A stretch of DNA of 64,000 nucleotides from Vermamoeba vermiformis (taxonomy: Eukaryota; Tubulinea; Echinamoebida). The DNA lies in assembly GCA_045837725.1 (NCBI GenBank), contig JBEWZL010000267.1, positions 1 to 64,000 on the forward strand, read 5' to 3'. The notes below the pieces were generated by a model, which saw only the letters and a list, made by a program, of their open reading frames with translations, made no database searches and was not told the origin of the DNA. The position numbers and the translations under genes were made by a program. Positions 47,040 through 58,625 of the stretch are shown here, piece by piece (position 1 is the stretch's first letter; each line of letters starts with the position of its first letter).

Positions 47040-50000
47040 CTATTTACGAGGTTGATATTGAGGAGGTTGCTGTGGCTGTTGCTGTTGCATCATATACGGA
47101 TTGGCGATGTAATATGCTGGTTGTCCAGGGTAATGATATTGACCGTAGATCATTTGCTGCGGCTGTTGTTGCGGCGTAGGTTGTTGCAACACTGAAAAAA
47201 AACGACGTTTAGAACGATGTTGGCGGTGTTATGGAGGCATTTCTAAATATGGTAATTGAACTTACTCGTCATGGGAACGCTGAAGGGGCCGCTCGGAGCA
47301 ATTCCGACTGGTGCGGGGTACGGTGGTGGGGCTTGTTGCGAACCAGGTGCGTGATAATATACAGGCATTTGAGTGCTCGGTTGTGACTGTTGCGAAGGCT
47401 GTGCTGCAACACTGGACGAGAGGGACGTGCTTTGCGACATCACGCTCGAACTGCCAAGCGATGAGGACGCGTTCGTAGATTGATTTTGCGACTGGATCTG
47501 CGAAGCAGCTTCTTGCGCTCGAATGTCACTATAAAAAATCCATTATCAATACTAGTCCTAATATTGTTATAACACGTGTCACATCGGCCAATTTGGCATG
47601 TAAAAGTTTTTGACCGAAGTTGTTCGGGGTCGATTTTGACACGTTGACACGTGTCATTAAAGCGTTGTTGAACGTACCCTAACAAATCATCCTTCTCCGT
47701 TCGTCGGGCAAAGATAAAATCTTGACATTTTGAGCGGAATTTCTTCAAGGCCTCTTGGAAATCAACGTAGAATTGTGCTCCTTCACTGAGATCCAAAATT
47801 AATCTCAGCTCTATTGCCTAATAAATGTATCTCGGATACTTACGTAAGATGGAATTTCAATTGATTATAAATGCTAAACGCGTTGTCAAATTGACTGAGA
47901 ACTTCTTGGCGTTTTGCGAGATCCATGTTGCTCTTACGTTGTTCGACCAACTTCTGATTCTCATTCTATAATATCATTAATATCACGATAAGTATTTATA
48001 TAGCTTCACTTACTGTAATATCGATTAATAAGCTCGCTTGAGTGGTAAAAGTGCTGCGGATTTGAGAGATCAGATGCGCGTACTTTTGCAACTCGTGATT
48101 GAATAGCGCTTCGAATTCATTTTCAGGAGTACGGATAATTTTATCAAGGATGTCGTCCTAGTAAAAACATGAGTAATTTGATTGACAGGAGCAGGGATCA
48201 CCTCGCGCAAGAACGGATTCGCTTACTTTTGTCGAAATTTCTTTCACTTGCGACAACTTTTGTTCACGTTCATAAAGCAAACTGTCCAATTGGGACAATC
48301 GTTCCTTTAATACTGAGACGTTCAATGTCGGAGTTGTGCCCGAAAGTAGATCTGCCGTCGGCAACAATCCTGAGATCTGTTCCTTCTCCCACGATAATCT
48401 TTGCAAGAATTCAGCGCCGCTTTCTAATTTTGACGCAATGAATCGATCGGATTTACGGGCGTGATCGAGATTTCCTTGATGTTTTTGCGCTTCACCTCGA
48501 AGTTGATCCGTCAACATGTGCGAAGGAGTTCTAAATACAACATTAGAACAAGCTTAATATGAATCATCTTATATGAACTAATACGATTTTAAAAAATACG
48601 GCAAATGTGAAATTTTAAGGGCGAAGTGTCAAAAGTGTCATTTGCTGACCTGTTCCATTTGTTCTTGTATTGATTTCTTAAGTCGTTATCCTCGCGCTCC
48701 TCCTCGTCTAATAATTTAGTCGATTCTGACAGGGCCAGTTGAGCTTGTTGCGCCAATTTGTCGAGCAACTTTAACTGCTCGCGCAAGAAGTTGACACCGC
48801 CCTCAAGCTTGACAACACGAAGACGCTCCAACAAACTCGATGGAATGCCTATAGGTGTCTCCATCGCTTCAATGGCACCGGGTAAGCCCAATGCAGTTAG
48901 CGCTCTATAGTCAAAAAATTAGTCAAAGTGACACCTAAAAAACTGAAAAAAACCAGATCTCGAATCCGGCAAAACTCTCATTTGTGAATGATAATGCAAC
49001 CTTAGTAATGATATAATACTTACCCTTTAGCGGTGTCATTTTGTTGTTCCATCTCCTTGTTAATCTCGCGAAGTAACTCGGCTCGTTTTTCCTTTACAAA
49101 ACAACGTTAGATCCAAACCGCAAATTTATATTTCTATTATCACTTAGTTAATATATTATGCCATCGGTACTTACGCAATAAAGAGAATCGGCTTTTCTAG
49201 CACCAGTTGGAACGAGATTAACGAACGGATCAACGACCAAGCCAAATTTCTCTTTTTCAAGGGGCATTGCCTTGACCATTGATTTTTTTTCTAGCGGCTT
49301 TAATTTGCTCTCGGGAATAACCATGTCGTGGTAGATTTCATCGTTATCTTTTTCAGCCTTTTGTAACGCCACTTGAATTTTCTACATAAATTGTTAAGTT
49401 AATATAGCCCCATGATATTAATTCATACGCTATTATATTTAAAATTCAAAGCAATAATTAATCAAACGAAAGACCGATGTTTGTAAAGGATTTCCATAAA
49501 AGGTAATCCGGATTATTGTCGAGATCTGACTTACTGATAAGTTCATAGTGAAGTATTCGGCCATTTCAGGCACGTTCTTAGTCAATTTTGCAGTTTGACA
49601 AGCAATTAACAAACTGTAAGCCGTGCGTAGTCGTCCGATCTGTTGGCCGAATAACTCCTCAGTGGCCAAGTCACGTGAGTCTTCATAATGAGCAATAGCC
49701 TTGAACATGTTCAATTTTAACTCGCAATAGCTCGAGTATTTCTATATAAATCGTTAGTGACGTCCAACAGAAAAAAACCACATCCGGATCTTTCATAATT
49801 TGCAACGCAAATTTAAGAAATATATACCGTATAATTATATCATAATAGGTATTCATAATAAAATTGATAAAATATTCACCTTGGGTACGACGTTTTTCAA
49901 TTCAGTAGTGGTGATCAGATTATTCGTAACTTCGTAATATTCAGCGACTTGTGCGGCTAATTTGGACAATACTCCGGCCTTCATATTTCCTTTTATGGCT

Positions 50001-51019
50001 TTTTCAAGCACGCATTCTTGCGCTTGAGCCAACATCAGATTGCTGAGCATGAGCAATGAAATACCGGTCAAATCGTTGCCTGCAGCTGCTGTTGGTGAAT
50101 GTTCCAGCTCTTCTTCTTTCAAATTTAGAAAAGCGCCCGATGCTAGCTATTAAATAAATAATAAAATTAATAAAAAAAATTGCATTTGCAAATGAAAAAA
50201 TTAACGCTAAGGAAGGGATCACTAACGTAAAAAATGTTTCATACCAATCCTTAAAACAATCGAAAATTATTTTGGTTGCTATTAAAATATTTGTATTGAT
50301 GGTATTTGTGATTAAATTTGCCTCGAAATTGTCTATTTAAGGGAGATCAAGATCACATCTGAACTTTTCGTACCTGAAAATATTTGCCAGCGTTCTTAAT
50401 TCCTTCATCAGTATTTCTATTTTGCGCGGCAGCAATTTGGCTCATAAATGCAGCGGTATTAAACAAGACATTGGCTCGTTCGTAGCGAACATTATACAGA
50501 CCTAAAAAAAACAAATTTTGTTAAATTTCCGCAAAGAATTTTTTATATTATCCCTACTCACCAACTTTCTTATTTTTATAGACATCGTACCAAGTAAATT
50601 GGATCCGGACCTGTAAATTTCGTGAGCAAATTACCGAAAAAACGAAAAATATTCTCAAAAATACAAAAATAATTAAATACTTACGTCCTTCTCTGATATA
50701 GGTATTCTCCTTTCGAGGGATGCCAATAATCCATAATATCTAATAAGCAAATTAATTTTTGAAAATTTTTTCAGATTTGTAATTGAATAATTTCCACGTC
50801 ATCAATGATGGCATACCTGTAATGAATAGGAAGTGTATTTTCAGATTTTTCTACGGCATTTCTAACGTCCTCGCGTAATTTATCGAGTTCATTTAAAGCC
50901 TCTTGAAAATCTGCTACTTTGTAACTTTCTTCTTTCTCGATCCACTTTGATAATGGCTTCTCAAACGAGACTTTATCAGTCCGTTTCTTATCTACACTAA
51001 GCATATACGAAGTCGCCAT
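47040..51019 (-). CDS. ALIX/Bro1/PalA family ESCRT-associated protein
   Basis: Scaffold that links ESCRT-III to cargo and, in fungi, to pH signalling (PalA/Rim20) or multivesicular sorting (Bro1). About 15 short exons from ATG 51019 to TAG 47040. Bro1 domain: opens MATSYMLSVDKKRTDKVSFEKPL, then HYRYYGLLASLERR, FTWYD, ERANVLFNTAAFMSQIA, KNAGKYFQLASGAF, AQAQECVLEKA and YYEV. V-shaped coiled-coil region: DDILDKI, LDEEEREDNDLR, REQLKLLDKLAQQAQLAL. The start of the second region, LGLPGAIEAMETP, is typical of ALIX. The C-terminal tail is Pro/Gln-rich (QQAPPPYPAPVG, QQQPQQPPQYQP) and would bind UEV/SH3 partners. Bro1 versus PalA cannot be decided by eye. Confidence 0.93.
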
Positions 51020-51120
51020 TGTGTTGCGCGTTTAATTTTAAATTGAAAAAATAACCACGAATGCAACATTTTTTATTGCGGATCTCGCACTAATTACATA
51101 TGTACAAACACCAAGTAAGA

Positions 51121-53697
51121 CTAATCCGACTCGTCCATAGTTACAGTGATGTCGTCAAAGTAAGGATGCTCTAAGCACACCTCAGCGCTGGGTCGCTCTT
51201 CCGGATCTTCCTCCAACATGGTTCGCACGAGATCCACTGCAACAATTAGCAAATATTAATTATTTTTTACTTTACGTACCTAATTTAGGTGTCGCTAGCT
51301 CTGTATATTCGCCACTGTTAACCCTCTCGATGAGTTTCTCTCTTGCTGCAAACGAGTCTATTCTCGTGTTGTACATCTGCTTGCCTGTTAGTGCTGCGTT
51401 GAAAATTATTGACCAATACCTTTTCAGCACAAACAAGTCCTGCTGCAAATATATCGACCTTGTTGCTCTCAAAGTCACCGTCTAGTCTTTCTGGTGACAT
51501 ATAAACGTACGTGCCGCCAAATTTGTACTTGAGGGTCTGACCAGGGTAAAGCGTTGTTGCGAACTAACAAATTGTTATTTTACAGCTATAAAAACGAATA
51601 ATTATGTCTTACCGCGAAATCGATCAATTTTACGTGGTTGCTAGCCGAAAGCATTACATTCGCATGCTTTATATCTCCGTGAACGCAGTAACGCGAATGC
51701 ACATGCAGTAATGCCTAAAAGAATCATAAACGACTTTTCTTATTACTGACGATAGAACGTACCTGAAGTAACTCCCAAATGAACATTTGTAACTGGCTGT
51801 GCGTAGTGAATTCTGGCAATGGATTTAATTTCTCCATGATCAATCGTGCCTCGTTTTTCGCATCCAAGTGCAAAAGTTTAACTACATAACGGCCTAAAAT
51901 CAGCATTAGTACCTTTCGATAGTTACACCACGACCTTACCTTGTAATTTGTGAAGCATGGTGGCTTCGTACAATGCTTCGCTTTGACTTTTAATGAACTT
52001 CACTGCTACTTCGTAACCGCCGCTTGTTACAGCCAAACAAACACGCGTCGAAGGGCCCTAATAATTTGTTAGAACTTTACGTAGTAACTACTAAGTCTTA
52101 CAGAATACAGCTCTCGGGTTATAACTGCATCACTGACATCAATACAAATTCGCTGTTTCGTTTCTTTGACGGCATTAATATTAGGAGCAGACTTCGTATT
52201 ACTTATGCTCGCTGTCGAAGGAGAATTTACGGCTTGATTTTTGCTTCTATTTGAAGGTTTTGGCTTCTCATTAACCGCCAACTGCTTAATTTCATCAATA
52301 AGTTCGGCTTGCTCTGCTTCAGAAATTAATTCGAGCCGACATGTGCACGACAAATTGTAGGCTGCCAACCGCTGCAAAATAACTCCAAGTTGTAACCAAG
52401 ATAAATAGCTTTTTGTGAGCTTGTGCGTGTAGATGTGATGCGCTTTGTAGACGAAATCGGGTGAATCGCTGCCTTGCAGTACGTAAAAATGCCAATTTAG
52501 ACCAAGGCAGTAAGCACCGAGTGTATAACGTCTATTTTTTTTAAATAAGCGCCTCTCGATGTCGCGAGCGATGGCTAACTCGATTAACAACTTGCACCTT
52601 GAGAACGTGTTAGAAAATAACGCAATTGATTTGATTGCTTACACGTCATTGGTCCCCGTGCCTCCTGAACTACATTCTGCGATAAAACTCGGAACAAACA
52701 CGCGACTTGCGTTGGGTGTCCATCCATCGGCCTTGATAATGCGATACAAAAGATCGATCATCGCCGAATCCTCTGCAAAAAAGCACACCATATTACCATC
52801 TGGATTAATACGCCAATGTCCGGCAACTAAGTCTGGTTTGACTTCGATCGGGGCATCAGCTTTCACGTGGACTGGAAATGTCGGGTACTGATGAAGTGTG
52901 TAATATCGCCTATGTAAGCGATAATACTTTAGAATATATTGGCCAACAAGTAGATTTAAGATCCAAACTTACGACACTGTGAATCCAAAATAATGACAGA
53001 GGTGCTCCGCCATTGTCTCGATTTTTGCATCATTTTTGGAGTTCTTATCGATCGTTAGGTAATTAGTGCGCACTATACTAAAATAGTCGCGCCATTGTTC
53101 ATTAATGACGTGATCTATTGTCCAGTTGTCTGCAAATTGCTGGTAAGTTCCCTCGTTTTTTATCACAACCTTGTCTTTCTCCTAATAACAATATCAATAA
53201 TGTAACGGCAAATTATTATTTCTTACTTGAGAGCGCAGATGCTTGGCGTGCTCATCTGTAACCGGAATTATGGTGGTATCGAAGATTGACCAAGGAAAGT
53301 GCGGCAGAGCTTCTCGCTGAACTGTGAAACTTCGTTCGGCATTAATATCAAAGTCTATCTTCGCCTGATCCAAGTGTGTCTTTGTAAACTTCAAGCTGGA
53401 TACCTCCGCGAACTGTTGCGGTTGTCCTTCTTGTAAATTTAACGCTAAGCCTAAGTGTTGAACGGAAAACATTCTTACGCTACTCATTCCAATATATTTA
53501 TCAGGAGTTTCTTCGTGAAGGGCTGTCTCATCCGGAGATTGCGGAGGAGTATTTAGATCTTCCTCAATAACATCAATAATTTTTCCTAGCCAATGTGTGG
53601 ATAAATAATTTTCTTGTCGCATAATTGGAGAAGAACAAATTGAGGTAAATCCGAATTTTGGATCGGATTTTGACTGGTCCGGCAGATTCTGCTCCAT
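51121..53697 (-). CDS. REase-like/kinase fusion protein K6
   Basis: Start ATG 53697 (MEQNLPDQ), eight or so exons. N-terminal region with an acidic, Pro-rich part (EEDLNTPPQSPDE); WTIDHVINEQWRDYF; then the nuclease-like pair EVKPDLVAGHW ... FVPSFIAECSSGG. Glu is present but the usual following Lys is not, so nuclease activity is doubtful. Next come LGAYCLGLNWHFYVLQG and a linker, then the kinase domain: YEVAVKFI, YCVHGDIKHANVM, KLIDFAFATTLYPG (DFA instead of DFG), GTYVYMSPERLDG, VDIFAAG, EEDPEERPSAE. The C-terminus, HPYFDDITVTMDESD, lacks the shared PLxDITN tail. It starts 221 bp from a JAMM deubiquitinase on the other strand. Confidence 0.8.
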
Positions 53698-53917
53698 CTA
53701 AACATCTTTCTCCACAGAAATATTATCAAGGTACGTGGTTTGGTTATTAAAGTGATTTATGGTGCAGTGTTTGGGAATGAAGGAAGACTATTTTAATTTT
53801 TTGGCGGCGTTTTTCTATTGACGCACCCGGCTGCGAAGAGACTCGCATAAACTGCGACTAATATACTACACAACTGTCAATAATTTACTGCCATCTAATT
53901 CCCTCGTGTACATCAAA

Positions 53918-55459
53918 ATGTTGTGCCTCATCCACCAAAACGTGCTAATCGGCATTTTGTAAGCAAAAACCGAGGCTCAAATCTGAAATAATCAATCCTT
54001 TCAGAGACCACGCCCACACTGACCCGAGAAATGAAATTATTGGCAATCTTGGAGGCTATTATGAGCCTGAAGAAGATACAGTCTATGTCACACAATTTTC
54101 TGCGAGTGTAAGGTAAGTCAATAATTATACTATCTCGATTTTATTGTTTTTGGCGCTTAAGAACAATTAAAATTCATTATTTCAAAAAATAAGGAAATAA
54201 TAATTCTGTGCCTTTGATCTAGTTTCTGAGCGGTTTATTGAACGGTTTAGATTATCATCTGAAATGGATCCCTCGTCCGTTGAAGGGCAGCCAGCTGAAT
54301 TGCTTCGTGCACGAGAAGAATTTGCGGCGCAGGGTTTGAGCTTTGTTGGGTGGTATCACAGTCATCCTGGCGATACGCAACCACGACCTAGCGAGAAAGA
54401 CGTGCAAATGCAAACCGAAATGCAAAATCAAGTACGTAAAATGTAACACCGGATCTCAAAATCGATCGAGATCAAACTGCTCCAGACACTTGACGCTTAC
54501 CCAACATTGTTCAGATTCCACATTGCGTCGGTGTAATATGCTCTCCGCACCTACGAGAAAACGGCTGTCCAGAAGTGGCTTTCAATGTCTTTAGAACAGT
54601 CCTGCACATGGTAAGCCGCCTGAAAGATAGGCCACGACAGTTGTTAAGTTTACTTTCGAAAGGGCGAGCAGAAGGCCATGAATATTGAATATATGGTTAC
54701 TAAAAACGACTTAATGAGTCCTGAAATATTGGAGCAAATGACAAAAACGTACGGTGTAAGTAGTGCAGATCTTGCAATTGGCACGAGCGTGAGCTTTGAT
54801 TACCATTCTCACTTTACCGTCGTCCATAGGTTGTGCTTAAAGAAGCCGATGGCATATATCAATCTCACATTGATAGACTGCCACTGAAGACAAGTGATCA
54901 AAAGAAAGTTGAGCGGATCTTCAAGCTGGCGCGGATCAAAGAGAACTACAAGCTGTTCTTGAACGAGTACATAAGGAAGTGCTCATTATCGGTAAGCACT
55001 AACCATAAGTGGACTCATAATCAGCAATATTGAATTTAAACAGATGAACTTGCTACTGAAAAAGAAGATTATCGAATTGCGAGCTGAGAAAACGCGACTC
55101 GAGAAAGCAACCATGGCAAGATGTGAAAAGAATGATATCGCACTCGAAGAGCAAGTAAGTACTATACCGGCTTATGTAATATTATGATCGCTGGGTACCG
55201 CCAGCTGACCGATCATCTGATTCAATCTCTGACTGTTATTATGTGCAGCAAATGCTATTACTTACGCTCGATGAGAACGACAATATGTTGTGCCCAACTA
55301 TAAAGCCAATAGTGCACGTTATGGCGGAGGCGGTAAGTCAAACGTGTGACCCAGATCTGCTTTGGCTACAATGCGTCGTACTGATTTAATTAATAGCCAA
55401 CAGTGCCCGAGCTCGATCACAACGATTACAATACGAACGAATCTATACGAATAGATTAG
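53918..55459 (+). CDS. JAMM/MPN+ deubiquitinase, MYSM1/MPND-like
   Basis: Zinc isopeptidase. The MPN domain shows the catalytic Glu in NEIIGNLGGYYE and the full JAMM motif HSHPGDTQPRPSEKD (His-x-His ... Ser-x-x-Asp), so it should be active. EMDPSSVE before GLSFVGWYHSHP matches the MYSM1/MPND branch, whose best-known member removes ubiquitin from histone H2A, better than it matches CSN5, RPN11 or BRCC36. After the MPN domain there is a helical part (KKVERIFKLARIKENYKLF) and a coiled coil (LRAEKTRLEKATMA), a tail not usual for MPND. No SWIRM or SANT domain is present. Seven or so exons; start ATG 53918. Confidence 0.88.
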
Positions 55460-55990
55460 ACGTGACAAATGCCTAAAGCGTGGCGATCTGGATGATCCTG
55501 GATGATCTCCGGCTGATCATCAATAATACCAGTCCTCGATTAATAGTACTTTCAGAGCTCTTGCTTAAGCAGATGCTGTACTTATGGTCCCTTCTACTTT
55601 TCAATAAACACGAATAGGTGATTCAATGGAATCCGTTGCGTCTCCGAGCTATTTGACTACGTTTTGTACAAAAATAATATTGGCTTGTCATATTTTAATC
55701 ACCTCGCTTTGGAACGCGTGCTGATGTTTGTTTTAAAGTGGGTGCGTAAATCCAAGATCGAAGGTTCGGTTCTTGCCCAAACTAAACTAGTGCCTGAATA
55801 GTATTCCAGGTAATGTAGCAACGAGATGGAAGACGATAAATAAATAAGGCCAGAACAGCCACAAATGTAGCTTCGAAATTTGACGGTCAAAAATTGAATT
55901 TTGACGACCAAAACCTGGACAATTTTGTTTTTCGTTTCTTGCATCCTCGTCATTCCGCATCGTTGCCTCCGGACAAGAAGAGATTTAAAG

Positions 55991-57652
55991 ATGGTACGAT
56001 ACCGTGGACGAATTGCATCAATCACCCAATTAAATAATCAATATATTGCACGATATTATTGCAAGAATGGATTTTTAGAGGGTCGATCAGCGATGCATTA
56101 ATCCAAAAATATCTCCAATAATTGTTAGAAAATAATCTAAAATTTATAATAATTAGGCCTCACGCCCGTTAGTCACCGTTCAATCCGTCTCCAAGGACGC
56201 CAAGAAGCAGCAAGTTACCTTGCCTTATGTGTTGACTTCCCCCATCCGTTCTGATGTGGTCAACTTTGTTCACACTCAAATCAACAAGAACAAGAGACAA
56301 GCTTACGCTGTTACCAAGACTGCTGGTATGCAATACTCTGCTGAGTCCTGGGGTACCGGTCGTGCTGTTGCCCGTGTTCCTCGTGTTTCTGGTGGTGGTA
56401 CTTCCCGCTCCGGCCAGGGTGCCTTCGCTAACGTAAGTATTACGTACTGTGATTATTGGGATTTTTGTGGCAATTATTTCAACACACTCGATAATAATTA
56501 TTTTGGATCGCCCGCATCGAGCGCAAATCTCCTATTTTTCAACATGTTTTCTTCTCTGAAACATATAACTAATGTAATTCATAAATAGATGTGCAGAGGT
56601 GGTCGTATGTTCTCCCCCACCAAGGTCTGGAGAAGATGGCACAGACAAGTCAACAAGAACCAACGCAGATACGCTGTTTGCTCTGCTTTGGCTGCCTCAG
56701 CTTTGACTCCTCTTGTTATGGCTCGTGGTCACCGCGTCGAGCAAGTCGCTGAGATCCCCTTGGTTGTCTCTCAAACCGCTTTTGACGGTATTGTCAAGAC
56801 CAAGAAGGCTGTTGAGCTCCTCAAGACTATCCACGCCTTCGAGGACGTCCAAAAGGTCAAGGACTCCCACAACATCCGCCGTGGTAAGGGCAAGATGAGA
56901 AACAGACGCTACGTCCAACGCCGTGGTCCCTTAGTTGTCTACAAGAACGAGGGTTCCATCGTCAAGGCCTTCCGTAACATTCCTGGTGTTGAATTGGCCA
57001 ACGTCTCTCGCTTGAACTTGCTCCAACTCGCTCCTGGAGGTCACTTGGGCAGATTCATCATCTGGACCCAAGACGCCTTCGAGTCCCTCGACTCCATCTT
57101 CGGCTCTCGCAAGCACGTCTCCACCCAAAAGAAGGGCTACCAACCTCCTCGCTCCATCTTGACCAACCCCGATATCTCCAGAATCGCCAACTCTGATGAA
57201 GTCCAATCTGCTCTCCGTGACAAGGTAAGTCTTAACGATCCACATCCATTTTTGACTTGCACATTTAACTCCTTACGTGTTCCCTATAGACGTAACGGGG
57301 GTCGTCTGTGCATATAATTCTTTTATCACTCGCGTTAGTGTTATAAAATCAGCAATGCTAATAATATTCTGTACAGATCGTCGAGCGTCGTCTTCCTCGC
57401 AAGAAGAACCCTCTCACCAACTTCGGTGTTATGGTTAGACTCAACCCTCAAGCCCTCGTCGCTCGCCGACGTGCTATCCTCGCTGCTCAAAAGAAGGCCG
57501 CTGCCAAGCCCGTCGCTGGTGGTGTTAACAAGAAGGCTCGCAAGTTGAGAAGACGCCAACGCTCTCGCTTCTACAACCAAGTCCTCTTGAAGGAAGAGGT
57601 TGACGAGAGAGCCAGAAAGCTCGCTGAGGCCAAGAAGAACAAGGCTGAATAA
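55991..57652 (+). CDS. RPL4: 60S ribosomal protein L4 (uL4)
   Basis: Complete uL4. Exon 1 is only the start codon (55991-55993), followed by a 163-nt intron (GTACGATACC ... AATTAG). Exon 2 56157-56432 ([18 protein letters not shown] ...), exon 3 56589-57224, exon 4 57377-57652. Hallmarks: [70 protein letters not shown]. The basic C-terminal tail fits eukaryotic uL4. Codon use is strongly skewed to C-ending codons (AAC, ATC, CTC, AAG), unlike all neighbours, as expected for a very highly expressed gene. Long open frames on the opposite strand here are a by-product of that bias. Confidence 0.98.
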
Positions 57653-58114
57653 ATCTTCTCTTGTTAGTATTAAAAAAGTAAAAAAAATCTGAAAATTCAG
57701 ATGCGGTCTATCAATATGGAGTTTATTAAATTGGAATACTACAAATGTTACAGATATGTGAGAAATAGTCGATGCAATGCATTTTCAGGAGATAGATCTA
57801 GCTTACGAAAGCTTCACCAAGGATTTAACCGATCTTACCACTCCCTACATCTAAATACCGTCCAACTTTAATCATTACCATTTAATAAGTTCCTTTTACC
57901 ACCTTTCATCACGCAAGGCACCATTATATTGCTCAACGCCTTATCGGAGCTGATCCGGTTCGAATTCTGATCGCACAAACTATAAACATTTATTATCGAC
58001 TAACTACACTATATTAGCATATTAAACTACAAGACTGGCCCGAAGATTCACTCAATGGGCCGTCATCAATCAAGCCAACTTTTCTGATCGAATTAAATTG
58101 GCGGGCAGTCGTCT
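57653..58114. other. Intergenic, L4 / Spo12-like
   Basis: 462 bp between two convergent genes; it must hold both 3' ends. No further gene seen. Confidence 0.5.
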
Positions 58115-58445
58115 TTATTTGTTAGGGCTATCAAAGATGACGACTTTGTGGTCAAAATCAGATGTAAGGTTTCTGTATTAAATTATATTAGTATTGTTCA
58201 TTGTTTATTCTTACGTTGTGAATTATTCGAGTACCTTTTAGCATTAGATGCTTTTCTTTTCTTAGCCATCAATTGTTTTGTGCAAGGAGAAAGGAGCTTG
58301 TCTGTCGGACTCGAAAGCACGGGCGAGGCACTTTTTTACATTATTAAGGTGAGTTTAATTGAATCTGCGGATCGTGGAATACGTACCTGTAGACATTAGT
58401 GTCAAGGGGTTGCAAGGGCTTAGAAGGGCTTGATTGATTCTCCAT
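58115..58445 (-). CDS. Spo12-like mitotic-exit regulator (very small)
   Basis: 63-residue protein from three exons: 58445-58387 (MENQSSPSKPLQPLDTNVY), a middle exon from about 58330 with ASPVLSSPTDKLLSPCTKQL and MAKKRKASNAKR, and a last exon with FDHKVVIFDSPNK ending at TAA 58115. The core SPTDKLLSPCTKQL matches the signature of the fungal Spo12 family (yeast Spo12 has SPTDRLVSPCSLKL followed by a basic stretch). Spo12 acts in the FEAR pathway that frees the phosphatase Cdc14 in early anaphase; the Ser-Pro sites are CDK targets. It is much shorter than yeast Spo12, essentially only the conserved motif. All three joins keep frame with GT..AG introns. It is too short for standard gene finders. 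Confidence 0.72.
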
Positions 58446-58625
58446 AGTGTTAGTTTAGTTGTGTTGATAACAAGACTTGTGAACGTCAAAGTCACGTTTT
58501 ATACGTAATCTCCTAAAATCACATTTGGGATCTAACCGTTGAAAAAAGCGCGCGAACAAACTTTTTGGCGCTTCTTCCTCCTTTGTCCTTATCACGATCC
58601 TAGCATTACCACAAGCTCACTCATA

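Noticed and set aside
56697-57580. Long open frames on the minus strand across L4
   Set aside because: They mirror the extreme codon bias of L4 and have no homology or splice logic of their own.
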